Positions 51,601-62,900 of a stretch of DNA of 64,000 nt are shown piece by piece. Below the pieces are notes generated by a model. That model searched no databases. It was not told the DNA's origin and saw only the letters and a list, made by a program, of their open reading frames with translations. The translations under genes and the position numbers were made by a program. This stretch comes from Bradysia coprophila (taxonomy: Eukaryota; Arthropoda; Insecta; Diptera; Sciaridae), in NCBI RefSeq assembly GCF_014529535.1, contig NW_023503670.1:744001-808000 (forward strand), given 5' to 3'. Each line of letters starts with the position of its first letter. Positions within the stretch are counted from its first letter, which is position 1.

Positions 51601-52903
51601 GTACTTGTACAGTCGTTGTAATTCCGCGTCAGAGATTCACTTTTCGTCTTCTTTTTTGACGCCGAAATGTCCTCTTTTTTGACGCCGAAATGTCCTCTTT
51701 TTTGACGCCGAAATGTCCTCTTTTTCAAAATTCAAAAATGGAAACCCTACTTTTAGTACAGTGTTTGGTACAATAAAAATGCCTGTTATTAGGTAAACAA
51801 GATTGTATTGTACCATAGCAGAGCTGTGATTGTACATTTTAAAAACAACAGTGTCGTTACGACACACAGTAAAATTAGAAATCGTCAATTGTTTTGGTCA
51901 TCGTAGTCGTTCAGAAGTAAGATGTGAGCATGAAAATAATGCGGTATCCTGGTAACCCAGTTACCGTGGAATTTTTTTTTGTACAAAATTTGGAAACCGG
52001 GAAGTCGAGCCTTCGTTGCACAAAGTATACCAGTAAATTTATGGGCCGGGAATTTAATTTTAAGTTTTTGGTTACCGTGAAATTTTGACTTGGGTACCGG
52101 GAAGAAAACATTATTTCTATACCCGCGTCTATGAGTTGGTACCGACAGTCGTATCATGTTATTATAGAAATCTCTTAATCGTTTTCTTACGGCTTACATT
52201 TGATAGACAATCTATTGCTTCATAGTCTTTAACACAGATTCTATTATACAAACGAACGCTATTTGTTGTGTCAAAGCACTCTCGCTTGACAGTGCTATAG
52301 TTGAGTGCTTATTTTTGTCTACGCTATCGATAACAGCGGAATAATTGCCTTGAGAAAAGTCAGAATTTTGACTCCAATGTGTAAATTCTATCAGAATTTT
52401 ATCGTAACAAAACCGGACGTTCCATATTGTTTTTTTTTTTCAAACAGTACCATTTCGTTATCAAAAGTATGTAACATACCTAGGCCAAATTCAATCAAAT
52501 TTTTTTTTTATAACTTTTTAGCTACGTGTATGTTTATCAATGGTTTCCATCGGAAGTCACATCTTTGAATACAAATAAAAAAATCGATTGTCTAGGTCTT
52601 AGCGAATGGTAATCGATTCAACAATTAATGGTCTTGTGTTAACTTGATCATAAAGAATTTATTAGACAACGAATGACTATTGAGTTGTGTTATGATGAAG
52701 GTTATGTTTTCAATAAAAATTAATCATCAAAACCAATGCGACGGACAAATTCCGAAAAATTAACTTACTTTGCATGGTTCAGAAGCTTCCTGACTTTTGC
52801 AGTAATTAACTGGTGCCAAACCGGGTAAATAAAATGCATTCGTCGATCCAAATAGATAAAATACACAAATTAACTTCAAAATTGGGAGAATTTTTCGCTT
52901 CAT
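48644..52903 (-). CDS. TM9SF2: Transmembrane 9 superfamily member 2-like nonaspanin, 6 coding exons
   Basis: Nine-pass endosomal/Golgi membrane protein of the nonaspanin family, linked to membrane-protein sorting and glycan synthesis. Exons (minus strand): 52903-52769, 50791-50597, 50522-50319, 50245-49455, 49385-49226 and 49147-48644; all GT-AG, summing to 662 residues, the same as the vertebrate protein within one. The first exon encodes a signal peptide ([22 protein letters not shown]) and the diagnostic mature N-terminus [12 protein letters not shown]. Next come the lumenal domain ([40 protein letters not shown]), [18 protein letters not shown], the first cytosolic block [10 protein letters not shown]....[16 protein letters not shown], and then eight further membrane helices with [60 protein letters not shown] and the C-terminal KIYSVVKVD. 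The 2-kb first intron holds a MITE. A decayed duplicate lies at 37970-39360. Confidence 0.96.
51143..51757. mobile_element. 599-bp hAT-type MITE with perfect 8-bp target duplication
   Basis: The element is 51151-51749. CTTTTAGT flanks it on both sides (51143-51150 and 51750-51757). Terminal inverted repeats start TAGGGTTCCCATTCG on the left and TAGGGTTTCCATTTT (inverted) on the right. Three 23-bp units of the type TTTTTTGACGCCGAAATGTCC lie near the right end (about 51653-51723). An 8-bp duplication fits the hAT superfamily. It sits in intron 1 of the TM9SF2-like gene and has no transposase. Confidence 0.88.
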
Positions 52904-54223
52904 TATTTCTTTTGGATAACTGAAGCAATTGTCACTATTCCAAACTGTTCACACACAGCACAATGTTTAAAAATTCGGTTATTTATGGTTTTTTGCGTCT
53001 ACAACATAAACTTTCAATGAATAAAGATTGAAAAAATATAATTCCCAGAGACAAAAAATTTTCCTTCAGTATCAACCATATCATTTATCGAAACGTCATC
53101 ATGTGTCATCGTTTGTGTTTTTCACAGTGAAATGTCATTCTATTTTGGTATTTTAATCGTAGATGGCACACCTATAACTCTATTCCACGTAGCGTGCCGT
53201 TTAAATAATTTAAAAACTTACGCCGTCGCGCCGTCCAAATTAATGAAATTTACTCAATTTACGTGAATTTCAACAAATTGGTTTAATTGTCTCATTTTAC
53301 ATCTGATGGAATCAACGAAACGTTACTATTATGACTAGATCCTAGTCATTGTGCAAACCTTCGCACTATTCGAAGTAATTCTGAGTTTCTCCATTGACAT
53401 TCAGGTGGCACACTTTGTTTTTGAAATGCGGCGGGCAGAGCTAATGCGATCGGAGGATAGAAGAGAGTGAGTGCTTCGTTGGTTGTATGTTATTCAGCTC
53501 TGAAAGCAAGGATGACGCCATATGAAGCTGGGAGTGATATAAGGACTGGTTCTATGTTGAACTATATTATTTTACTAGGAACTGAACAGATGTCACCACT
53601 TTCGGAATGATGAGCATTAGCTAATGCAAGACTCGCCCTATTATGTGGACTACCTAAGCTTTATTATGGACATCCACACCGACGGATGGACCTCATATAA
53701 ATGATTATGACTGACTTATTACTTACCATTGGCATATATCCTTTGTATGATTCAGCTGTCGAGTGTCGACTGTGAAATTGCTGTGAATTTTCGTAGATTT
53801 ATATACTCACGACGGGGTAGAAACTTAAAGGAATTTATCTGCAGAAGACGTCGCAAGATGCACTTGAAACAAGGAGTGGCTTTGGCATGCGAAGCATGCA
53901 CATTCTTTTCATTAATTTGAAGACTATTTCTACTATTCATAATATAATCCATGTCACACCATAATATTCGAACGATGTTAGAAAGCACTCTTCTCTACCA
54001 CCTCCTTCCCCATTTTTTTTTAATAGAAAATGATGCTGAGCAATATGAAGGATCCGAATTATTTCACCAGTGTAAATATACAGAATATACTTGTAGGTCT
54101 GACGTATTTCTATTTGTTTATTCATAATAATAATCCTAAGGCTACGACAGCTAATATTGTTCAAATAAAATAAGGAAGTAGCTGCAAGGCTGTTTGTTAC
54201 AATAATATAATTTATACCAGCTC
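52904..54223. other. Intergenic; upstream region of the TM9SF2-like gene
   Basis: The TM9SF2 promoter should lie in the first few hundred bases. Beyond that I see no gene; frames at 53700-54000 are short and without domains. Confidence 0.4.
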
Positions 54224-54453
54224 TATTTTGGGTGTGGGGTAATTTGGCACATGGTGCTAAAACAACGCACTTTTCAACTACGTAAAAGGTGAACTCGCAC
54301 ACAAATTTTCGATACCAAAATTTTGTAAAAGGAGTCATGACATGGCTAAAAAGCATTTGCAGTAATAAACTTGCGTGTGCGAGTTCACCTTTTACGTAGT
54401 TTAAAAGTGCATTTTTTTCGCACCGTGTGCCAGATTACCCGATACCCTATTTT
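54224..54453. mobile_element. 218-bp MITE with ~70-bp arms
   Basis: The element is 54230-54447, flanked by TATTTT on both sides (54224-54229 and 54448-54453). The ends are GGGTGTGGGGTAATTTGGCA and the inverse of GGGTATCGGGTAATCTGGCA; pairing continues through TACGTAAAAGGTGAACTCGC. The arms differ at several sites, so it is not recent. Confidence 0.82.
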
Positions 54454-54561
54454 GTATTTACGTACTCAATGCTCTATGCTCTATTCGTTTAATTTTTTTT
54501 TTGTATAAAATTGATTTTCACGAGCATCCATCTCCACTCCATCCGTTAGTTTTTCGTTTTG

Positions 54562-54735
54562 TTAACCTTTCGCAGACGACAAGCATATATCACCAGTAAT
54601 ATTATATCGAATCTGTTGTACGTCTTGTAATCGAAATATTTTGGAAAGATTACTATAAAATCTGTTACTTCATTTATATATAATAGAACACCAACCAGAG
54701 GTTATTTTTCTCGTCGCTGTCGATAATAGATGACA
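54562..54735. repeat. Dispersed ~185-bp repeat, copy near the DIP 3' end
   Basis: Contains GACGACAAGCATAT, TATCGAATCTGTTG, ACTATAAAATCTGTTACTTCA and GTCGATAATAGATGACAC in the family's order. Confidence 0.6.
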
Positions 54736-54857
54736 CAACATTATAACGAATATGTGATAATTAAAAACGGTATCAAAAAATTCAAATTGTATACTGAGGG
54801 TGTGGTTGTACAGTTTTCGACATCCCAATCTGAAAGGTGCAACATTAAATCCTAGAT

Positions 54858-57800
54858 CTAGCAAATTTTTACTTTTGAAGTATAATCACCGCTTCGATTG
54901 ATTGAATTGTCGATTTGACTAGCGGGTTGATTGGAATTTGAATCACTAACCATTTTCGATTTGTCTGTTAACAAAAAAAAAGGTTTAGCGGAAATAAGTC
55001 GTTTTACAAAAATTTTATCGATAGCCCCATTGATTTGTACTCACGATACAAAACGACAGTCTTTTCTGATTCTCCAAGGGCATTTTTTCCGACACACTTA
55101 TATTCGCCAAAGTCAGACTTATCCAGTGGTCGTACAATCAATTTCATTATTACTTTGTAGACGTTCTCCATTGTTAACGATTCGTATGTTCCGCCTTGAA
55201 CATACTCTTTATTATGCAGCCAATAATTCACAGAGTTTGGATGTGATTCTGCGGACCGATTAAGTTTTCAGATTATTTATTTAAATAGGGGTAACGATGC
55301 ACCGACGGTCAGCATTATCGAATCTGTTACTTCATACGATCGATACTTTTGCGACAGGAAATCTTTTACTTCACTAGTTCAACGTACATTTTACTATCAA
55401 AGAACTCATTAGGTAAAGCTCCCAGCTTATTTTTATCGTAAGCTTTTGATAATTACACAGATGACGTCATTCTTTCCCATCCAAAATTTGCAATCGTTCA
55501 ATCGTTGCATACCTGACACCCGTCATATATAGTAAAAACTTTAAGTTTACCTGTCACACATTCTAAAAGAACCTTTTGTCCATAAGCTGAATAAACCACT
55601 TCTTCTCGAATCCAAATGGCAGGGAGAACTGTTGACAAAAAATCGTTAATGCAAATACGTAAACCAACTAATTAGAATCACAAACAGTTCACGACCAACA
55701 TAACACGTTTGCTTATTGACGGGGGCACTCCGTTAGACGCTATACACAAGTATGCGCCCATGTGATGGCGATTGGCTTGTTTCAAAATTAGTCTGGGTCC
55801 CTTCACGCTGAAAACTAGTGAAAATTACTTAGTAGAACACCTTGACACGTTGATATCGGGCCTTCATTTACTCTCTTTGCTTTCAACGGAAAGCAATGGC
55901 TTTCCTTTCTCTCGACGCCACTCTATTGTTGGTAGTGGTGATCCTGCTGCCGCACATGTTAGCGTCACATTATCACCTTCTTGAACAATCATATCGTGAC
56001 TGGTTTGATAGTCTAAAATGTCTGGCGGAACTAAAAGATAAAAATCAATTGATACTCAATCACGATCAAAGCACTTGAGTAGATATAAAGTCAACTGCAA
56101 TACGTTCAGACAACTCATATACTAGTAGACTCACCTACAACATCCAAATATCCGGTTTGACTCTTCATAGGATCTAATTAACAGTTAAATACGAATTATT
56201 CTTGTGGAATGGGACAACAATAAGGAACACAATTGATGGATTTACCAGTATTTATTTGACACATGTAAAATCCCCGATCTGATTCTTTCACATCACGTAT
56301 CCGTAATTGCCAGATGCGGTTGTCGGAATGTGTGATGCCGATTCGGTGGTTTTTTGTGATTACATGATTTTGAATCGTTAGAATGGTTTGTGTATCGACA
56401 CGCAAAAATGCGACCTGAAAAATATATTTTTGATTTTTTAAGAGGAGGTTGACTATAGGTACTTATACCCGCAATAGTTCACTACAAGACTTGTAGTACA
56501 AGTTACTTCTGCTTAGAGAGTGCCCACTCGCTTATTTCTAACGTCGCTTTGGAATAGTTATTTGTTCAACGAAAAAAGAAAAGTTGTAAATGGTATTTCT
56601 AGGGTGTGTTTGAGGCCAGGGCGTAGCGAGAGACCCACAATTCACCAGAGGAAATGCAATTTCAAAATTTTTTCCTGAGTTAAAGACAAAGTTTTTCACA
56701 AGAAAGGCTGCCGAACATCGTTTGCCACATTAAAACCGAATACTAATTGCTTTCCAGCGGATATACGATCTGCGAAGCATGAATTTAAACGAATTACGAA
56801 ATAAAAAATTACAGTTTGCCCTTGATTCGACTCCTGTCCCCACTGGGATTCGATCCGGTGACCTCTCGCTTGTGAGTCGAGTGCTCTACCGTTCTTATCA
56901 ATGTGACGGGCAAAATGCAGTTTCTCAAGTCGCTTCATGTTTCGATTTGGCTTATTGTTCTCTGTTTGACACTTGATTAACGTACAAGACATCTATCATC
57001 AAGGCTTCCGAAGTTTTTGCGGAGGGAAGAAAATCTCGATACACAAACTACAATCGAAACATTGAATTGTGTTGTTGTGGCTTCGTCTCATTTCTGTTTT
57101 CGTTCTACTCGGCTCCGCCTCGGTAGGCTTAGAACTAGTACCGAAAAATTAAAGTTTTCATCACTCGTAACCAGGGACTATTTTTGAGAAATCGGATTTC
57201 TCAAAATACTCAAAAAGTTCTCAAATTTCTCAAAAAAATTCTCAAATTTTTTAAAGCTTAAAACATGGTTTAACAATGTAATTTTATGGGCAGACAGTAA
57301 TAAAATTAACCAGAGAACTCGTACAGTCGAAAAAGAGTAAGAAGAAGTAATAAAAGCCTTCGATATTCAGTTTTCAAGTATTTATCAAAAACTAGCTGTC
57401 TAAATCAGTTCCAAAAACGTTTAATATGTCTACATCGTTAGGCACGTAACAAAGTTAATTTTCCTAAACTTTATTCAGTAGAATAAGAAAAAAAAATTGT
57501 AAAATTTTGAGAAATTGAAAGAAATATCTCTCAAATTTCTCGAAGAATTGTCAAAATTCTCAAAAATAGTCCCTGCTCATAACAAAATCCTAACTCCTAA
57601 CTCCTCACTCCTAACTTACGCTGAAAGGATTTTTTAGCGAATTCGATTCCAGATCTCACCTACCTTGGTCCATGAAACCCTTTCCGACTCTGCTGTTCCG
57701 TAAGTTTTTCTGGCACTACTCTTATCCTTGATGTCTGACTAGTACCGAAAAAGAGTATAAAATCTATGGCAATCCAACATAGTCATCAGAAGCCCATGCC

Positions 57801-60722
57801 TCATAGACGATATTACTTTGATTGACTCTGGACTTTAATCTAACTTTACTCATCATCAAAATGTAATAATTTCAAAATATTTTTTTTGATATTGCGAAAA
57901 TAACGAATTTGGCCACCAGAGACATGCATAGTGTAACTAAACTAATTAAATGTAGAGATGTGAAAAATGCATAACAGAACTAGAGATGTGCGGGCCGACC
58001 TATTTTCAAAACCCGACCCAGCCCGGCCCAGACTAATTTTTAATGCCCGAGCCCGACCCGACCCGAGAATTTTGTAGTGAAGACCGGCCCGGCCCGACTC
58101 GGCCCGTATATTTTTTATTGAGCGAAAAAACCTAAAATTGGCGCGCCTAACAAGTGGAAATCGTTCGGTTAGCTATCGTTATAATAATGTAGTCTCACAA
58201 ATCTATCGAACACTTGAAAGGAAGCTTACTCTCGGACTGTACTACAAATTTTCTTTAAATTTTTCTTCAAGTTTTCACATTTTTTTAAAAGACTTTAGTA
58301 GAGTGCTGTACCTGCACTATATATCAATAAAGTTTGATTTGATTTCTGCCACAAACACTCCAAAAACGAAACGTTGAAAAAAAAACTCATTGACCGCTTT
58401 CATAACAATTATTGCACTCCTTTATTATCAGATTAACGTCGCTGATGTGGAACGTAGACTTAACTAAAATTGAAACAAATTTATTTTTAATGATCTACAG
58501 TTTTATGTCTCTAGCACTAAAGCTGTACACAGCAGAGAACACATTTTGTTTTCTGTTGGAAAATATCAAAAGAAAATCCGGAATGTGATATAAAATAGGC
58601 TCCATATACAATATATGAACAGTAATTGAGACTTTGGTGGGTATAATAACGCAAAATTAACGATTTAACTTTCAGTGCAATTGAAATGAGTGTACAGTTT
58701 GTTCATTGCTGATAATTACAGAGGATAATGAAATAATTCAATTTACATTTTATTGCATCGACATATTTCTTTTACAGTAAAACTGTAAACATGAGAATAT
58801 TTCTATGAGAAATGAAAAATTCGTTATTAGTATAATAGCATATGCCATAAACTGTTTTGCGCATTTGCGATATAACATTTGGTTTTCGTCCTTGTAACGC
58901 GATGCCAAAATATACTTAATTGTTGTATCGTAATAAAAGCAACTTAAAGCACAAATTTTCAGGGTCAATGCATTCAAGTTAAAGTTTAATTTTGTATAAT
59001 ATTTCACGGACGACAAACATACCACTAGCACTACATTATCGAATCTGTCTGTTCTTTCGAACGAGGTGTTCTTTACAGTTTGAAACAAAATCTTTTACTT
59101 CAATAGTTTTAACATAGATTTTACTATAAAGTAATGTCATAGCCTGGTCCAATTCATTGTCGATTGCCGTCACTGCCGATATATAGATGACACTAAATTA
59201 TTGGTGGTGTAGACCAAATCGTCGATACAGGAGATAAAGTAGGTTAAAATGAAAAATGACAAAGATAGGGACCATGTGCAGTAGCCCTACTCACGTTAAA
59301 AAAATGTGGTTCAGATCCTTCGGAGGAATGTCGATTTCGTTTCATTATCGGAGACTAAACAATTCTCCAGAACATCATAATTGACAAAAAATTGTTTCTG
59401 AGTCGCGCAACGCATTCAAAGTTTACATTGAAACGCATAGAAACGCATGGTAACGCATAGAAACGCATGCATTTTCGATTGCGTTGCGCGACTCAGAAAC
59501 AATTTTTTGTCAATTATGATGTTCTAGAGAATTATTTAGTGTCCGATAATGAAACGAGATCGACATTCCTCCGAAGGATCTGAACCACATTTTTTTAACG
59601 TGAGTAGGGCTAATGTGCAGGGCCTATTTTAAGGAATTTAATTTCCAAACATTTCCAAAATTTCACAAAAATTCTTAAAATTTCCAAATTTTGTTTTCTG
59701 TCAGATCTCATTCCGAAGTAATCAGTTAAGCTCAAAGACATGAAAAAAAACTAAAAAGACAGTAAAAACAACATTTACGATGCAATCTGTTGTGTTTTTA
59801 GATGAACTGACGAAAAGTGATGGAAAAATTTGAGAATTTTTGGAAATTTAATTTCCTTAAAATAGGCGCCATCATGTGATACCAGGATAATTGATAATCG
59901 GTATCTGCGTAAATGAAAGGATTAAAATGTTTGACATGATTTTGTCTAGTTGTTTCCAACTCGTTCGAATAACTGACGGAGTGTCTATAAACGGAACGGA
60001 GTAAAACGTGTTTGACATGACATAATAGAGCATGCATATGCAAATAGAACGAAGATCTATGGGACATTCTGAGTTCGTGATAGAAATTGCGAAACCACCA
60101 CTCACTGCAACCAGTTAATAAAATAATAGTCTCTATTTTGTGCTTTGTTTATCTATATATCTCTCTCTCTTTGCCTCTCTTCATTTTCCCATTTTCACCT
60201 CTTTATACGAAAATAATTTATTATTTTAGAAGTTTATCAACTAGAATAAGCTTTTTACGTGATAATGAATTTTCGCTTGTGATTCCAACCAACAAAAAAA
60301 AAACTTCCGACACGAAAGACATTCTTTTTCATTGAGCAAAATTAAAGATGATTCCATACTAATAATAAAAAACTCATGAAAAAAAGAGGATGTCGCGTAA
60401 ACATTAACTCATTTTTCATTCAATCTAAAGTTTTATAATATGTGCTGGATTGTCACGGGAAAAATGTGATTATTAACAACAAAAGCTTTTTTAATTAAAC
60501 AAACTTTTAATGAAGTTGAACACGATAAAATAGTCTACACGGTTTATGGTCTAGCCGTATAGTAGTGTACAACGTATATGTGCGGCATCTACAAATTATA
60601 AAATTAAAAAAAAACTTTGTTTACCTTGAATGCGACAAGATCGTGAACGATACAGGTCAATACTGCTTCTCTGCCGACCGGCACCGTAACATTTGATATG
60701 GGAGAGCTGAAATTCGGATCAC
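54858..60722 (-). CDS. Dpr-interacting-protein (DIP)/lachesin-type three-Ig cell-surface protein, 5' partial
   Basis: Neuronal cell-surface Ig protein of the DIP family, which pairs with Dpr proteins during synaptic matching. Exons on the minus strand: 60722-60625, 56414-56246, 56173-56135, 56030-55872, 55814-55686, 55628-55551, 55248-55045 and probably 54964-54858, all with GT-AG ends and matching phases. Ig1: FSSPISNVTVPVGREAVLTC..RVDTQTILTIQNHVITKNHRIG..WQLRIRDVKESDRGFYMCQINTDPMKSQ. Ig2: VVVPPDILDYQTS..VTLTCAAAGSPLPTIEWRRE..RHHMGAYLCIASNGVPPSISKRVML. Ig3: PAIWIREEVV..VLLEC..NYWLHNKEY..DFGEYKCVGKNALGESEKTVVLY. The Ig1 tryptophan expected in VAWLR is Phe here (VAFLR). The last exon encodes a polar tail ending at a TAG; no GPI signal is evident, so the true C-terminus may differ. 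The signal-peptide exon is upstream of 60722, either unrecognised or outside the window. Confidence 0.9.
55300..55468. repeat. Dispersed ~185-bp repeat, copy in a DIP intron
   Basis: Contains CGACGGTCAGCATTATCGAA, AAATCTTTTACTTCACTAGT, TTTTACTATCAAAGAACTCA and ACAGATGACGTCA, in the family's order. Confidence 0.6.
56822..56915 (-). mobile_element. tRNA-like pseudogene or SINE head
   Basis: On the minus strand GGTAGAGCACTCGACTCACA (A box and anticodon-arm-like, with CAC in the loop) is followed by GGATCGAATCCCAGTGGGGA (B box GGATCGAATCC). T-stem pairing is poor and I see no acceptor stem, so not a functional tRNA. Confidence 0.5.
57164..57583. mobile_element. 404-bp hAT-type MITE with 8-bp target duplication
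   Basis: The element is 57172-57575, with ends CAGGGACTATTTTTGAGAA and its inverse. Flanks are CTCGTAAC (57164-57171) and CTCATAAC (57576-57583), one mismatch in eight. The ends and duplication size fit the hAT superfamily. The interior is built of TCTCAAATTTCTC-like words in both orientations. Confidence 0.85.
57985..58115. repeat. GC-rich CCCGACCCGA-type block
   Basis: Begins AGAGATGTGCGGGCCGACC and consists of runs such as CCCGACCCAGCCCGGCCCAG and GAGCCCGACCCGACCCGAG, in sharp contrast to the AT-rich intron around it. It looks like one end of a transposable element whose other end I cannot find here. Confidence 0.5.
59008..59196. repeat. Dispersed ~185-bp repeat, copy in the long DIP intron
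   Basis: Contains ACGGACGACAAACATACC, TATCGAATCTGT, AAATCTTTTACTTCAATAGT, TTTTACTATAAAGTAATGTC and ATATAGATGACAC; the most complete copy seen. Confidence 0.65.
59274..59620. mobile_element. 331-bp MITE with perfect 8-bp target duplication and ~130-bp arms
   Basis: The element is 59282-59612. ATGTGCAG lies directly outside both ends (59274-59281 and 59613-59620). The arms start TAGCCCTACTCACGTTAAAA and stay paired almost without interruption to GAGTCGCGCAACGCA. The small centre has four GAAACGCATG/GTAACGCATA-like units. Arm similarity is high, so the element is probably young. Confidence 0.92.
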
Positions 60723-62900
60723 CTGAAGGAGTGTAATGATGGTTACAGAATTAGTTTGCGATTATTTTTTAACTGCTTCAGCGTTCGTGGATGGATTATA
60801 GATATCTACAATGCATTACATTCATTTCAGTGAAGGGAAAACAAGGGTGACCAAACCACATACATTATTATGCGCGAAACAACAAATATTTAAATGGAAA
60901 AAATTGTATTCAGAGAAAACGATTCATAAATAATATATAATTTTTATTCGGATAATATTCTGGTTGCATGTTTGATTTTGGCCATAAAAATGCGACTGAA
61001 ATACAAAACCATCGCACCATCGACAGCACATGTAAGTATTGTTTTGATTGTTTTTATCTGATTTTATGTTTCTTAGAATTTTTCCTTTTTTTTCGTATAC
61101 TATTAGCGAAAAAAATCTATAAAAATGCTATTACAGGTTGTAAAACAGAAAAAGTTCTGGCGCAATATTACTGCTTTGACTGGGAAAGTTTTTTTTTTGC
61201 TTTATTATTTAAAATTAAGGAACATAAAAATACCACTGGCACCAGTCCCACCAGTCATAGCATTTGGTTTGAAAAATCTATCGCTACATTATTTTACTTA
61301 TTAGAATTATTATAAAATATGAAAGCACGAATCGCTCTCTTCTGACGAGGTAAAATCTTTTTTTTTTATTTGAGACATGAAAATACATTAAGGAAAGTAG
61401 AATTGTATTCAGCTTGATGCATTTCTATTTTTAGAAAAAATATGGGGCGGAGGTTTCAGTTTCTTTCTTATTCTATATGTTCAGAAAGATAATTGTACGG
61501 TTGAAGAACTTGAATTATGTATGGAACACTAATTCACGATTGGTTTGAAAATAATATTGAAACAAGGTCACGAGATCATCTCTGATTTTTCCTTTATATT
61601 CTTGTTGCAAGCCTTCAGGTATACTATATTCAGTTTCCGGATGACTACCGTTAACTTTAAATGCAAACAAGGCACTTTCATGTACGCAAACAACTACTCT
61701 TTATAACGTGGATTTTCTTTGTCCACAACGATATGTTTCAGATTGCATTTCTTCCAGTTCTATATAAACAAATTTAAAAAAAATCAGTTTCCGGATCTCC
61801 CGTTTTGGAGAACCGGTGTACAAGACCGCATGGAGCGATATTTTTATTGTAATTAGCAGAGGCACTAACTCTCAATCACCAGAGATTAAATTTACGACAT
61901 TTTTAATTTGCAATATGTCCCTGGAAAAGTGACTTCGGCTTATTTAGAAGAAGGCATGTTGCAGTTGCATCTGATAATAAATTTCACAAAAATCATATAA
62001 AGTGCACAAAATTTGAAAAAGGTTGTTTCTCAACCGCCCGATGCGCCTTTCACTTCCAGCGCCCCTGGGATTTCATCGCCTTTCTTAAACAAAGAAAAAC
62101 CTTTAAAACCTTAACAGAAACGTAAAATCTATCTTAAAAAATTTGCCTGCGACGCTTCCTACTTTTGTTACCTTTTATTCATAGTTCAGATTATATCTAG
62201 ACTGTGATTCCATTTAAGTTACTATATTAGAAAATCTATGTCATTCTCTCTTTTTGTTCCTACAATTTTCTTTCAGTAGAAGCGCGATTGAATTGAACGC
62301 GACTTGAAAAAGAACTCGCTACTCTCGCATTGTAGCATAATAACTTGATTACACACCAAATGTTTCAGTTACCATAAGTGAAAATGATTATTTCAGATTG
62401 TTTTTCAGAAATTGGTCCAAGATAGTCCACTGAGGATTTTTGTGTAAGAACTAAAGTCCTCACACCGAATCTTTTTCTACTTTGTCGATTTTTTCGAAAT
62501 TTCATTCATCCGAAAAATTTTGAGATATTCTACAGTTTCGGGAAGCTGTTTCACCGTCAATTTAGCCTTTATTGTTTAGCCAGAGCCTTCGAATCGCACC
62601 GTTTTTGCTACATATTTGAACGAAAAAAGTAGGGGGAAGTCGCCGTACTCGAAAGTCCAAAGAATGTAAGTGCAGTGCACTTAGTGCATGAATAGACTTT
62701 CTGTTTTATAAGTGAATTCGCGAAAGTTCATATGAAAATATAATAATTATATTATAATTCAAGGGTGTTAAGTACGGTTTGAGAAATATACACAGCTATG
62801 GCTCATTGGACTTTCCTGTGTAATTTGTAGAACAACTTTTTTCTTTCGTGCCGTTCGTGTTCGCCCTGGAGACCTCTAAAAACACGTCTGCGCGTGCAGC
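60723..62900. other. AT-rich interval upstream of the first DIP exon seen
   Basis: No exon could be recognised. It may be part of a further DIP intron. The frame at 60968-61315 (115 codons) is low in complexity, rich in Phe/Lys, and is not supported. Confidence 0.4.

Larger units (their letters stand above)
56415..60624 (-). other. 4.2-kb intron of the DIP gene splitting Ig domain 1
   Basis: Contains a tRNA-like unit, two hAT-type MITEs, a CCCGAC-rich block and one dispersed repeat, all listed separately. No other exon recognised. Confidence 0.7.

Noticed and set aside
54931-55263. Plus-strand 110-codon frame
   Set aside because: Antisense of DIP exons at 54858-54964 and 55045-55248, which carry a clear Ig domain on the minus strand.
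55681-55700. DIP splice donor GTGAAC directly after the MLV codons
   Set aside because: It leaves the next exon out of frame; the donor GTTTGT seven bases downstream restores the frame and gives the expected VVNFLPAIW.
60968-61315. Phe/Lys-rich 115-codon plus-strand frame
   Set aside because: Low-complexity composition from T- and A-runs, no domain, no splice support.
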